From NCBI GenBank assembly GCA_023390215.1, contig JAEWDG010000223.1, positions 1 through 14,903 of the forward strand: a DNA stretch of 14,903 bases, given 5' to 3'. The notes beneath the pieces were generated by a model that was not told the origin of the DNA, searched no databases, and saw only the letters and a program-made list of their open reading frames with translations. This stretch comes from Bacteroidota bacterium. Its GTDB lineage: Bacteria > Bacteroidota > Bacteroidia > Chitinophagales > Chitinophagaceae. Positions 1 to 7,198 of the stretch are shown here, piece by piece (within the stretch, counting starts at the first letter, position 1; each line of letters starts with the position of its first letter). Made by a program: the position numbers and the translations under genes.

Positions 1-612
1 GTCGTTCCCACAACCTCCGGGTGCATTATTCCTTATTCTTAACACAACATCGCTTACACCTGGAGGCGTGGTAAAAAAGACCCCGTATTCTTTCCAAACC
101 GGACTGCCTTCCTGGGGAATAGCAGCATTTAAGGATGCCAACACAGTTCCGTCTGTTCGTTCAACCTTAAACGTTAGATTTGGTTGTATGGGTGTACCGC
201 AGCTCCCGGAACCAAGTATGTTCAGCACCCAGGAAGATAATTGATATGTGGTATTCCCGCAGAGCCCGCGAACCGTATCCAGGTAAAAATCCCCGGGATC
301 GAATGAGGCATTAATCAGCATAAAATAACCCTGCGGATCTCCGGTATGATCAGCAACGACATTGTACCAGCTGCCTCCAAAACATGCAGCACTCGAGTTT
401 CTGATCGTGTATTCTCCATCATCCGGACAATCGGATGCAACATAGGTATAGTTGTTTGTGCCCGGGGGTAGTGTTGCCCCGGGATTTGCGCCTGCACCAA
501 ATGTTTTCTTTACGATAGGATCTCCCAGGCTCTGGCAAATTTGCGCAGTTGATCTGAAATCAAAAAAGGACAGGAATATAAAAATGAGATGAGGTCTCTT
601 CAGCACGTGCAT
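1..612 (-). CDS. Secreted gliding-motility/T9SS-type surface protein, N-terminal part (partial)
   Basis: An open frame on the minus strand runs from an ATG at 612 to the left edge without a stop, giving 204 residues; the C-terminus lies outside the window. Residues 1-23 form a signal peptide: basic start (MHVLKRPH), hydrophobic core (LIFIFLSFF) and a cleavage site near STA|Q. The mature part begins with a GDPIVKKTFGAG-like segment, followed by CPDDGEYTI, a GDPQGYFMLIN stretch and LCGNTTYQLSSWVLNI. This pattern is familiar from the first domain of very large Bacteroidota extracellular proteins that end in a gliding-motility-associated or type IX sorting domain. That C-terminal domain cannot be seen here, so the secretion route is inferred. 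The cysteines (for example C26, C60 and C75) suggest disulfides outside the cell. An in-frame TAG lies upstream and ATG 612 is the only ATG after it, so the start is well supported. It is divergent from rlmH. Confidence 0.8.
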   Translation of the reverse strand, partial: MHVLKRPHLIFIFLSFFDFRSTAQICQSLGDPIVKKTFGAGANPGATLPPGTNNYTYVASDCPDDGEYTIRNSSAACFGGSWYNVVADHTGDPQGYFMLINASFDPGDFYLDTVRGLCGNTTYQLSSWVLNILGSGSCGTPIQPNLTFKVERTDGTVLASLNAAIPQEGSPVWKEYGVFFTTPPGVSDVVLRIRNNAPGGCGND

Positions 613-789
613 CAAATCAAAGGTCTTAAAAAACGGCGGAATACCCGGAGGTTTTAGTCGATACTGTTCCGGCTATACAACTGCTATATAAATAACAGTT
701 CTTGCAGATATCCCTTCATTTTTGGTGGGTGCTGCAAAATGAAAGTCAAAATGAATAATCAGCCGTAGCTTTGGCTTCAACTCCCTGCA
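613..789. other. Divergent intergenic region, secreted-protein gene / rlmH
   Basis: This 177 bp spacer separates two divergent genes. It holds a TAnnTTTG box facing rlmH (766-773) and an AT-rich inverted repeat, AACTG at 679-683 with CAGTT at 696-700. No open frame or structured RNA is evident. No clear -7 box is seen for the leftward gene. Confidence 0.5.
766..773 (+). promoter_or_regulatory. Bacteroidota -7 promoter box for rlmH
   Basis: TAGCTTTG matches the Bacteroidota -7 consensus TAnnTTTG and ends 16 bp before the rlmH ATG, which implies a very short leader. No good TTG -33 element is seen at the usual spacing, so the call rests on the -7 box alone. Confidence 0.45.
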
Positions 790-1263
790 ATGAAAATTCA
801 ATTCTGGAGCATAGGAAAGCCTCATGAACCGCACGTCAAAGAAGGCGTAGATATGTTTACAAAGCGGTTGAGCAACTATTATTCAGTTGAATGGCAGATC
901 ATACCTATGCCGAAAAACGCAGGTATGATGAGTGAAATGGATCTAAAGAGAAAAGAAGGAGAAATGATCCTTAATTTCTTAAAACCGGAAGATTACCTTG
1001 TCGTTCTGGATGAAAGAGGAAAAATGTTAACGAGTGAAAAGCTGGCGCAATTCATTCAGCAAAAAGCCAATGAAAGCGTGAAGAATCTTGTATTCCTGAT
1101 CGGTGGTGCTTTCGGCCTGAGCGAAGAAGTATTGAAACGTGCAAATTTCACCTGGAGCCTGTCAGCGCTTGTTTTTCCCCATCAACTGGTCAGGCTGATC
1201 CTCGCTGAACAGGTTTACCGGGCAGCCACTATTTTAAAAAACGAAAAATACCATCACTCCTGA
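790..1263 (+). CDS. rlmH: 23S rRNA (pseudouridine-1915 N3)-methyltransferase RlmH
   Basis: RlmH is a small SPOUT-class methyltransferase that uses S-adenosylmethionine to methylate pseudouridine 1915 in helix 69 of 23S rRNA on assembled 70S ribosomes. The 157-residue length is the usual family size. Family landmarks are the N-terminal KIQFWSIGK, the LDERG motif at 73-77, the knot segment FLIGGAFGL (102-110) that binds SAM, PHQLVRLILAEQVYRA (130-145) and a C-terminal YHH. All expected motifs are intact. The start is fixed by this N-terminus and by the promoter box just upstream. The rhomboid gene follows after 2 bp in a TGATAATG junction, so the two are probably co-transcribed and translationally coupled, although no shared function is known to me. 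Confidence 0.97.
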   Translation: MKIQFWSIGKPHEPHVKEGVDMFTKRLSNYYSVEWQIIPMPKNAGMMSEMDLKRKEGEMILNFLKPEDYLVVLDERGKMLTSEKLAQFIQQKANESVKNLVFLIGGAFGLSEEVLKRANFTWSLSALVFPHQLVRLILAEQVYRAATILKNEKYHHS

Positions 1264-1265
1264 TA

Positions 1266-1916
1266 ATGGAAATAAATTTTAAGTCAGTTACCGTAATTCT
1301 TATCGCATTAAATCTGATCACTTCGCTGATCGGATTCAACAGCCGGGATTTTATGAGCAAAGCCATTATGTGGCCTTACGGCGTTAAAAGAAACAAAGAG
1401 TACTTCCGGTTTATCAGTTCCGGTTTTTTACATGCGGATTTTGTGCATTTATTTTTCAACATGTTTACCCTTTATTTTTTTGGAACAGCGTTGGAAAAAA
1501 TATTTGAAATCTACAACCTGGGTGGAATGTATGCATACCTGGCACTCTATATTTCGGGTCTTGTTGTTTCCGATCTTCCCAGTTATTTCAAGCATAAAGA
1601 TGACAGAGACTATCATTCCCTGGGCGCTTCCGGAGCTGTGTCGGCCGTAGTGTTCGCAGTGATCTTGTTTAATCCCTGGGAATCAATCTATCTCTATGGC
1701 GCTTTTAAGATCTCAGCACTTGTGTACGCGATTCTTTATGTAGCATATTGCATTTACATGGGTAAGCAGGGAAATGATAATATCAATCATGATGCGCATC
1801 TGTGGGGCTCCATATTTGGATTTGCTTTCGCGCTTGTGCTCGTAATCGCTTTACAGCCTGATCTGCTGAAAATAATTATTGAAGATTTCAAACATCCCAG
1901 TCTTTTTGGAAGATGA
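1266..1916 (+). CDS. Rhomboid-family intramembrane serine protease
   Basis: A 216-residue integral membrane protein of the rhomboid family, which cuts transmembrane substrates within the bilayer using a Ser-His dyad. The visible signature residues are HadfvHLFFNM (H61, and N65 as likely oxyanion residue), GASGAVSA with nucleophile S122, and HDAHLWGSIFG with catalytic H178. It should therefore be active. Hydrophobic segments lie near 7-22, 55-73, 86-102, 122-135, 147-164 and 180-197, consistent with a six-helix core. A soluble insertion rich in charged residues (about 105-117, KHKDDRD) precedes the catalytic serine. It lies 2 bp after rlmH. Its stop is only 3 bp from the convergent tilS stop, with no terminator in between. 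Its substrate is unknown. Confidence 0.92.
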   Translation: MEINFKSVTVILIALNLITSLIGFNSRDFMSKAIMWPYGVKRNKEYFRFISSGFLHADFVHLFFNMFTLYFFGTALEKIFEIYNLGGMYAYLALYISGLVVSDLPSYFKHKDDRDYHSLGASGAVSAVVFAVILFNPWESIYLYGAFKISALVYAILYVAYCIYMGKQGNDNINHDAHLWGSIFGFAFALVLVIALQPDLLKIIIEDFKHPSLFGR

Positions 1917-1919
1917 TGC

Positions 1920-3248
1920 TCAACGTGAATGCCATTGTAACTGAATCAGCTTTACACCCTGCTTACGTACACTGAATCTTTCATCCAGTCTGAGTCCGGC
2001 GACCCAAACAATTCTTTTTGCAGATTCCAATACCCAGATTTTTTCTTTCTCTGCAAGTGAGAGTTTTTGATCAATAAAAAAACGGCTGAGCTTTTTCTTA
2101 TGCTGCATACCAAGGGGATAAAAATAATCGCCTGTCCTCCATCGCCGGAAAATCAGCGGATATTGAAGCATTTCTGCGTTTATGATTTCCGTATTGACTT
2201 TTACATCCGGAGAAAAATGATCAACATATTTCAAGTTCAAGATACCATCGTTGGTCACAATCTTCGTGGTTTCTTTTTCCATCACGAAAGGTCCTTCCTC
2301 ATTTTGCGTAAAAGGAGTAACGACAATCCATCTCCTGTCTTTTAAAATTCGATGAGAATGTGTAATGAAGTATTTGCCGGAATCTGCAACGAGTATTTTT
2401 TTTAATTCGGGTAGTTGAGAAGCTGATCCTCCGGCCTGATCCAGTAAATAAAGAAGCACCTGCTCACTGAAAGCAGATTTTAATAAAGCCAGGGCGGAAT
2501 ATTTCTTAACTTCCCCATCAATAACTTCCAGCTTATTAAAGTGTTTTTGAACAAACCGATCAACTTCAGTTGAAACTGATCGAAATCGTTCAATATTCCC
2601 CAGCATATTATTTTCTACCGACGGATAGTGCTTTTTCAGTAACGGCATGATCTCGTGCCGCAAAAAATTACGGGTGTATTTTGTAGTCGCGTTAGAACTA
2701 TCCTCGCGGTAAGAAATATTTTCATTTTTTACATAAGTTCTGATCTCTTCCTTTCCTGCAAATAACAGCGGCCTCACAAACAATCCACGTTTTTCCTTAA
2801 TTCCGGTTAGTCCATTTAATCCGGTACCGCGGAAAAAATTATGAAGAAGGGTTTCCAGATTATCATCGGCATGGTGTGCAGTGAGAATCTTATTATATCC
2901 ATGTTTAAAGGCCAGGTCTTCAAACCATGCATATCTCAGATCTCTCGCCGCTTCCTGGAGTCCTGCTTTGCGTTCTTCCGCATATTTTTTTGTATCTACT
3001 GCATGAACATGCAAATTGAGTTGGTTTCGCGCTGCCCATTGTCTTACAAATTTTTCATCGGCATCACTATCTTCTCCCCTCAGGTGATAGTTTACATGAG
3101 CCACGGAAAATTTATACCCACAGCTCAGCATTAACTCACATAAACAAATGGAATCCATTCCTCCACTAACGGCAAGCAGTAGCCTATCTTCTTCGCGGAA
3201 GAACTGTTTTGTTGCTATATGCTTTTGGAATTTGTTGAGCAGATCCAT
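1920..3248 (-). CDS. tilS: tRNA(Ile) lysidine synthetase TilS
   Basis: TilS uses ATP to attach lysine to C34 of the CAU anticodon of tRNA-Ile2, which changes its charging to isoleucine and its decoding to AUA. The enzyme is normally essential. The N-terminal N-type ATP pyrophosphatase domain shows the PP-loop SGGMDS (28-33), HVNYHLRGEDSDADE (51-65) and AHHADDNLET (124-133), and RNFLRHEIMPLL near 193-204 is also typical. The last roughly 75 residues (FRRWRTGDYFYPLG onward) match the TilS C-terminal tRNA-binding domain. The 442-residue length is that of the long, E. coli-like form. The ATG at 3248 lies just before the conserved start of the domain. It follows a small TPR gene on the same strand after a 117 bp spacer with two hairpins, and it converges on the rhomboid gene. 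Confidence 0.96.
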   Translation of the reverse strand: MDLLNKFQKHIATKQFFREEDRLLLAVSGGMDSICLCELMLSCGYKFSVAHVNYHLRGEDSDADEKFVRQWAARNQLNLHVHAVDTKKYAEERKAGLQEAARDLRYAWFEDLAFKHGYNKILTAHHADDNLETLLHNFFRGTGLNGLTGIKEKRGLFVRPLLFAGKEEIRTYVKNENISYREDSSNATTKYTRNFLRHEIMPLLKKHYPSVENNMLGNIERFRSVSTEVDRFVQKHFNKLEVIDGEVKKYSALALLKSAFSEQVLLYLLDQAGGSASQLPELKKILVADSGKYFITHSHRILKDRRWIVVTPFTQNEEGPFVMEKETTKIVTNDGILNLKYVDHFSPDVKVNTEIINAEMLQYPLIFRRWRTGDYFYPLGMQHKKKLSRFFIDQKLSLAEKEKIWVLESAKRIVWVAGLRLDERFSVRKQGVKLIQLQWHSR

Positions 3249-3281
3249 TTAAGGTTTATAAAATGATTGTGGAGTGGCCTG

Positions 3282-3353
3282 CATATGAAATTTTCAGCAT
3301 TTTATATGTGGCCTTGATTTTTTGCTCAGCTTTCTTATCAGGTGAAAAGCTGA
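3282..3353. other. Two inverted repeats in the TPR-tilS spacer
   Basis: The spacer holds an imperfect palindrome with arms CATATGAAA (3282-3290) and TTTTATATG (3300-3308), one mismatch. It also holds a perfect 8 bp inverted repeat, TCAGCTTT (3326-3333) with AAAGCTGA (3346-3353), around a 12-base loop. Read on the minus strand neither is followed directly by a U-run, so they are not classic terminators. They could be weak termination or RNA-processing signals between the TPR gene and tilS (inference). Confidence 0.4.
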
Positions 3354-3365
3354 AAACTTTTTATC

Positions 3366-3683
3366 TCAGTATTCAAGATCTTCAAACGCAGCCTGCAACT
3401 CATTATAGCTGTGCTGATCTTTTGCCAGCTTTGCCTGTTCCATTCCTTCCTGATACACACGCTTTGCATTTTCTTCATCGCCGGAACGCTCTATTAATTT
3501 ACCCAGGTGGAAATACGAACCAACATAGGAAGGATCGCGTTTCAACAGGCTTTCGAAAAGATCCCTTGCGCTTCTGTCATCGCCCGCTTTAATATATTCC
3601 AATGCCAGCGCGTGTTCCAGAAAATTATCTGTTCCGGCCGAAGTAAGCATTTCCTTCAATTTTTCCACACGTTCCCTGTTCAC
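3366..3683 (-). CDS. Small tetratricopeptide-repeat protein
   Basis: A 105-residue, wholly helical and soluble protein with no signal peptide or membrane segment. Two TPR-like units are readable: about 22-55 (FLEHALALEYIKAGD, then ARDLFESLLKRDPSY) and 56-89 (GSYFHLGKLIERSGD, then AKRVYQEGMEQAK). The alanine, glycine and proline positions are those expected of TPRs. TPR proteins act as protein-binding scaffolds; no partner can be named. The start is a GTG at 3683, chosen because MNRERVEKL leads directly into the first helix and an A-rich stretch precedes it. The next in-frame ATG would remove the first 11 residues. It is divergent from etfB and lies upstream of tilS on the same strand. Confidence 0.8.
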   Translation of the reverse strand: MNRERVEKLKEMLTSAGTDNFLEHALALEYIKAGDDRSARDLFESLLKRDPSYVGSYFHLGKLIERSGDEENAKRVYQEGMEQAKLAKDQHSYNELQAAFEDLEY

Positions 3684-3709
3684 TCTTTTTTATTTTTTGA
3701 ATGTTGCCT

Positions 3710-3738
3710 TATCTTTGCCTTTAGTTGCATAAACAACT
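3710..3738 (+). promoter_or_regulatory. Candidate etfBA promoter box and adjacent palindrome
   Basis: TATCTTTG at 3710-3717 matches the Bacteroidota -7 box TAnnTTTG. It is followed by AGTTG (3723-3727) and CAACT (3734-3738), a 5 bp inverted repeat around the expected transcription start that could be an operator or a chance repeat. The leader to the etfB ATG at 3790 would be roughly 65 bases. No matching -33 TTG is seen at normal spacing. Confidence 0.4.
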
Positions 3739-3789
3739 TTCTTATTCACTTTGTGGCGACCGATTGCGCGCAGAGGCAAAAACAATTAC

Positions 3790-4533
3790 ATGAAGATTTT
3801 AGTTTGTATCAGCAAAACGCCGGACACGACGGCAAAAATAGCCTTCACCGATAACAATACGAAATTTGCGGCTGATGGCGTTCAATGGATCATCAACCCC
3901 TACGATGAATGGTACGCACTGGTTCGTGCCATCGAACTGAAAGAGGCCGATCCTTCAACAGTATTACATCTTATTAATGTGGGTGGGGCAGATAGTGAAC
4001 CCATTATCCGCAAAGCCCTTGCTTTAGGTGGCGATGAATCCATTCGCGTTAATATCGAAAGCGGTGATTCATTTACGATTGCCACGCAGATCGCAGCCGT
4101 AGCTAAAGATGGAGCTTACGATCTCATCTTAACCGGAAAAGAAACCATTGATTATAACGGGTCATCAATTGGGGGTATGGTCGCTGAATTACTTGATCTG
4201 CCTTATATTTCCCATGCTTTGAAACTGGACATTGCCGGAACCGAAGCCACTGTTGTACGCGAAATTGAAGGTGGAGAAGAAACAGACAAAGTCACGCTTC
4301 CTGCTTTAATCAGTTGCCAGAAAGGAATGGCTGAACAACGCATACCTAATATGAGGGGTATTATGGGAGCCAGAACCAAACCTTTAAAAGTGGTAGAGCC
4401 TGTTCAAGTGGACCCGCTTACTTCTATTGTTTCTTATGACCTTCCACCCGCGAAAGCCGGTGTGAAAATGATCTCTCCCGATCAGCCCGAAGAATTGGTT
4501 CGATTACTTCGTGAGGAAGCAAAAGTTATTTAA
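3790..4533 (+). CDS. etfB: Electron transfer flavoprotein beta subunit
   Basis: EtfB pairs with EtfA to form the FAD-containing heterodimer that accepts electrons from acyl-CoA dehydrogenases and passes them towards the quinone pool. The beta subunit carries AMP and contributes the docking surface. The protein starts MKILVCISKTPDT, the family's N-terminal strand and loop. NPYDEWYALVRAIELKE, GKETIDYNGSSIGGMVAELLDLP and the C-terminal LPALISCQKGMAEQR to NIMGAR-like segment follow in the expected order. At 247 residues it is normal in length. An ATG at 3751 would add 13 residues (MWRPIARRGKNNY) with no family counterpart, so I place the start at 3790. etfA follows after 48 bp. The acyl-CoA dehydrogenase at 12326 is a plausible electron donor. 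Confidence 0.95.
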   Translation: MKILVCISKTPDTTAKIAFTDNNTKFAADGVQWIINPYDEWYALVRAIELKEADPSTVLHLINVGGADSEPIIRKALALGGDESIRVNIESGDSFTIATQIAAVAKDGAYDLILTGKETIDYNGSSIGGMVAELLDLPYISHALKLDIAGTEATVVREIEGGEETDKVTLPALISCQKGMAEQRIPNMRGIMGARTKPLKVVEPVQVDPLTSIVSYDLPPAKAGVKMISPDQPEELVRLLREEAKVI

Positions 4534-4542
4534 TCTAATCAT

Positions 4543-4561
4543 CGGTTAATACCAATAACCG
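4543..4561 (+). other. Short hairpin between etfB and etfA
   Basis: CGGTTA (4543-4548) and TAACCG (4556-4561) form a perfect 6 bp inverted repeat with a 7-base loop inside the 48 bp etfB-etfA gap. No U-run follows, so it is not a terminator. It could stabilise or process the mRNA and tune the subunit ratio (inference). Confidence 0.35.
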
Positions 4562-4581
4562 TAAATCAATAAACTATTTTC

Positions 4582-5544
4582 ATGGTACTTGTTATAATTG
4601 ATCATGCAGACGGACAGATAAAAAAATCATCCTTCGAGGCTGCAACGTATGCCGCTGAACTGGCGGCAAAAACCGGAACAACTGCTGAAGCATTAGTAGC
4701 CGGAACCATTACCGAAGACGCTTCTGTTCTTGGTAAGCAGGGTATTAAGAAAGTACACAGTATTTCAGATGTATCTTTAAATGACCTTGACGCGCAGGTA
4801 CACGCCGCCGTTATTGCCGAAGCCATAGAAAAAACCGGCGCAGATGTTATCGTGTTCTCTAACAATGCATATGGTAAATCTGTAGCTCCCCGTCTGAGCG
4901 CACGCATTAAGGCCGGGCTTGTTGCCGGGGCCACGGCACTTCCCGATACCAGTAATGGTTTCGTGGTGAGAAAATCTGTGTTCAGTGGTAAAGCATTTGC
5001 GAACGTTGGTATTTCCACCGCCAAAAAAATCATCACGCTTAATCCCAATGCATTTCATACAACTGAAGGAGAAGGCAGCGCAGAAGTTTCCACCCTTACA
5101 GTAAGCATACCCGCATCAAAAGTGAAGGTTGTTAGCACTGAAAAGGTAAAAGGAGAAGTTCCGCTTGGTGAAGCGGAACTGGTTGTGAGCGGCGGACGCG
5201 GATTAAAGGGTCCTGAAAACTGGAACATCCTTACTGATCTTGCCCATGCCCTGGGAGCAGCCACAGCCTGCAGCCGGCCGGTTGCAGATACAAACTGGCG
5301 TCCGCACCACGAGCATGTGGGTCAAACTGGTCTGGCCATAGCGCCGAACCTGTATATCGCTATCGGAATTTCAGGAGCTATCCAGCACCTTGCAGGCGTG
5401 AACCGCAGCAAGACCATCGTTGTGATCAATAAAGATCCCGAGGCTCCATTTTTCAAGGCAGCCGACTACGGAATTGTAGGCGACGCTTTTGAAGTGGTTC
5501 CTAAAATAACTGAAGCCGTTAAGAAACTCAAAGGAATTGCTTAA
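4582..5544 (+). CDS. etfA: Electron transfer flavoprotein alpha subunit
   Basis: EtfA binds most of the FAD of the ETF heterodimer. The first roughly 190 residues form the Rossmann-like ETF domain, starting MVLVIIDHADGQIKKSSFEA. The C-terminal third carries the FAD-binding signature: VVSGGRGLKGPENW, ACSRPVADTNWRPHHEHVGQTG, LYIAIGISGAIQHLAG, IVVINKDPEAPFFKAADYGIVGD. All the elements that contact the cofactor are intact, and the 320-residue length is standard. The gene ends with LKKLKGIA-type basic residues and is followed within 30 bp by an intrinsic terminator, so etfBA is a discrete transcription unit. Confidence 0.96.
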   Translation: MVLVIIDHADGQIKKSSFEAATYAAELAAKTGTTAEALVAGTITEDASVLGKQGIKKVHSISDVSLNDLDAQVHAAVIAEAIEKTGADVIVFSNNAYGKSVAPRLSARIKAGLVAGATALPDTSNGFVVRKSVFSGKAFANVGISTAKKIITLNPNAFHTTEGEGSAEVSTLTVSIPASKVKVVSTEKVKGEVPLGEAELVVSGGRGLKGPENWNILTDLAHALGAATACSRPVADTNWRPHHEHVGQTGLAIAPNLYIAIGISGAIQHLAGVNRSKTIVVINKDPEAPFFKAADYGIVGDAFEVVPKITEAVKKLKGIA

Positions 5545-5571
5545 TTCTTAATGAATTACGGCCTTGATTTT

Positions 5572-5603
5572 GATGCCTTCCACCGGGTTTGGAAGGCATT
5601 TTT
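5572..5603 (+). terminator. Intrinsic terminator after etfBA
   Basis: TGCCTTCC (5574-5581) and GGAAGGCA (5591-5598) pair perfectly over 8 bp, extended by an outer A-T pair and a G-T wobble, around a 9-base loop. A run of five T follows (5599-5603). This is a textbook Rho-independent terminator, 27 bp past the etfA stop, and the strongest one in the window. Confidence 0.9.
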
Positions 5604-5605
5604 AA

Positions 5606-5613
5606 TATATTTG
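5606..5613 (+). promoter_or_regulatory. Bacteroidota -7 promoter box for the BFN-UVR gene
   Basis: TATATTTG matches TAnnTTTG and lies 19 bp before the ATG at 5633, directly after the etfBA terminator. Its position between a terminator and the next gene supports a real promoter for the nuclease-ispE unit. A TTTG at 5588-5591 lies upstream but closer than a usual -33 element and within the terminator hairpin. Confidence 0.5.
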
Positions 5614-5632
5614 TAAAAACAGGCAGGGCCGG

Positions 5633-6235
5633 ATGAAAAAAATTGAACTCGAAATTGTAGCATTATCACATAGCATCACTCAAACACATTCCTATGCAGT
5701 CGTTTTAGGCGAAGTGAACGGGTTGCGACGTTTACCTATTGTGATCGGAGGATTTGAAGCGCAGGCGATCGCAGTTGCATTGGAGAGAATGAATCCCAGC
5801 CGTCCGCTTACGCATGACCTCATGAAAAATTTCATGATGGCCTTTAATGTTGAACTTCATGAGATCGTGATCAACGATTTGCAGGAGGGTATATTTTATT
5901 CAAAGCTCGTTTGCAGCTCGGCAAACGATACCGTAGAAATCGATTCCCGAACTTCCGATGCTCTCGCCCTGGCGGTGCGTTTTGGTTGTCCGATCTACAC
6001 ATTTGACAATATACTGGAACAGGCAGGCGTCTTAATGGAAGACGACCAGAAAAAAATTCCTACAGGTGCAACGCAACCTTCTGTATCCAGTGAGCAGCCA
6101 GCCGGTAAAGACAACCTGAAAAACATGACGCTCGAACAGCTTAATACGCTACTGTCGGAAGTGCTGGAACATGAAGATTATATCAAGGCCATCGCTATCC
6201 GCGATGAAATTAAAAGTCGAGGCGGTAAGGAATAG
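5633..6235 (+). CDS. Bifunctional nuclease (BFN/DUF151) domain protein with UVR motif
   Basis: Residues about 5-130 form a BFN (DUF151) domain, a family described as having RNase and DNase activity. The typical text is visible: RLPIVIGGFEAQAIAVAL (33-50), RPLTHDLMKNFM (57-68) and EIDSRTSDALALAVRFGCPIY (102-122). A low-complexity linker (about 140-160) leads to a UVR motif (163-197, MTLEQLNTLLSEVLEHEDYIKAIAIRDEI split by helix-turn-helix spacing), the helical hairpin found in UvrB and UvrC. The BFN-UVR fusion is common in Bacteroidota. The exact biological role is not established and the nucleic-acid link is family knowledge. There is no signal peptide, so it is cytoplasmic. ispE starts 6 bp after the stop, indicating an operon. 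Confidence 0.9.
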   Translation: MKKIELEIVALSHSITQTHSYAVVLGEVNGLRRLPIVIGGFEAQAIAVALERMNPSRPLTHDLMKNFMMAFNVELHEIVINDLQEGIFYSKLVCSSANDTVEIDSRTSDALALAVRFGCPIYTFDNILEQAGVLMEDDQKKIPTGATQPSVSSEQPAGKDNLKNMTLEQLNTLLSEVLEHEDYIKAIAIRDEIKSRGGKE

Positions 6236-6241
6236 TATCGC

Positions 6242-7057
6242 ATGATCAGATTTCCAAATGCAAAGATTAATCTCGGTTTACGCATAACCGGGACACGCCC
6301 TGATGGTTACCATGATCTGCAAACCGTCTTCTACCCTATTCCTTTTAAAGAGGCTCTCGAATGTATACCGGATAACTCGATTCAAACAAATCAGTTTAAT
6401 CAAACAGGGCTTACGGTGCCTGGCCAGTTAAAAGATAATCTATGCCTTAAAGCATATGAACTAATAAAAGCAGTTCGTCCTGAACTGCCTTATCTGAATA
6501 TCCATCTCCATAAATCTATTCCAATGGGAGCCGGCCTTGGCGGAGGTTCTGCTGACGCCGCTTTCATGCTACGGATGCTCAATGATTATTTTAAATTAGA
6601 TCTCAGGGAAGCGGCACTGCAGGAAATGGCATTACGACTTGGAAGTGATTGCCCGTTTTTTCTTCTGAATAAACCAGCCTATGCAGAAGGCAGAGGAGAA
6701 AAATTGAAACCGGTTGAGCTTGATCTTTCAACGTACAGAATACTGATCGTCAATCCCGGCATACATGTTTCGACGGGCTGGGCTTTTTCGCAGATCACTC
6801 CTTCGTTGTCACAACAATCCCCCCAGGAAATTATCAAACTTCCGGTTTCAGAATGGCGGGGTTTTTTAGTAAATGATTTTGAAGGACCCGTATGTAATGC
6901 TTATCCACTCATTGCGGACATTAAGAATATCATGTACTCTTCCGGAGCTCTATATGCATCGATGACCGGAAGTGGTAGTACAGTTTTCGGGATATTTTCA
7001 GCAAGTCAGCAGGCGAAATTTAGCTTTCCCGGGGGTTGTTTCGTTAAGTGGATTTGA
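6242..7057 (+). CDS. ispE: 4-diphosphocytidyl-2-C-methyl-D-erythritol kinase IspE
   Basis: IspE phosphorylates the 2-hydroxyl of CDP-methylerythritol with ATP, the fourth step of the MEP route to isoprenoids. It is a GHMP-fold kinase. The N-terminal PNAKINLGL contains K8 and the later GSDCPFF contains D136, matching the catalytic Lys/Asp pair. PMGAGLGGGSADAAF (94-108) is the phosphate-binding glycine loop, and MTGSGSTVFGIF (241-252) is the third GHMP motif. The 271-residue length is normal for the group. The start is fixed by the conserved MIRFPNAKINLGL opening. It is probably transcribed with the nuclease gene 6 bp upstream. A 141 bp spacer with hairpins follows. Confidence 0.96.
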   Translation: MIRFPNAKINLGLRITGTRPDGYHDLQTVFYPIPFKEALECIPDNSIQTNQFNQTGLTVPGQLKDNLCLKAYELIKAVRPELPYLNIHLHKSIPMGAGLGGGSADAAFMLRMLNDYFKLDLREAALQEMALRLGSDCPFFLLNKPAYAEGRGEKLKPVELDLSTYRILIVNPGIHVSTGWAFSQITPSLSQQSPQEIIKLPVSEWRGFLVNDFEGPVCNAYPLIADIKNIMYSSGALYASMTGSGSTVFGIFSASQQAKFSFPGGCFVKWI

Positions 7058-7110
7058 TTAGTTAACTTCGTTACATCATTACGATTGCCAACATAGCATT
7101 CCTTTCTTCA

Positions 7111-7165
7111 AACCTCGATCTTCTCAATCACCGAGGTTAGTTTATCAGGCGGGGCCATGCGGCCC
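7111..7165 (+). promoter_or_regulatory. Tandem hairpins in the ispE-rocD spacer
   Basis: AACCTCG (7111-7117) and CGAGGTT (7132-7138) form a perfect 7 bp stem with a 14-base loop. Thirteen bases on, GGGCC (7152-7156) and GGCCC (7161-7165) form a tight GC stem with a 4-base loop. The first is followed by a U-rich stretch (AGTTTAT) and may be a weak terminator for ispE. The second could sit in the rocD leader. I recognise no known riboswitch here. Confidence 0.45.
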
Positions 7166-7198
7166 GGGTTATCTATTATCAATTTTCAAACATTAAGT

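Noticed and set aside
2841..3134. 97-residue plus-strand open frame antisense to tilS
   Set aside because: It overlaps the conserved PP-loop ATPase domain of tilS and has Cys/Phe-rich shadow composition.
3263..3592. Plus-strand open frame across the tilS-TPR spacer
   Set aside because: Most of it is antisense to the TPR gene, and it has no supported start signal or domain.
3751..3789. Upstream ATG that would lengthen EtfB by 13 residues
   Set aside because: The added MWRPIARRGKNNY has no counterpart in EtfB proteins, while MKILVCISK at 3790 is the normal opening.
4602..5048. 148-residue minus-strand open frame inside etfA
   Set aside because: It is antisense to a fully conserved etfA, and its Ala/Ser/Thr-rich sequence is what the complement of etfA codons yields.
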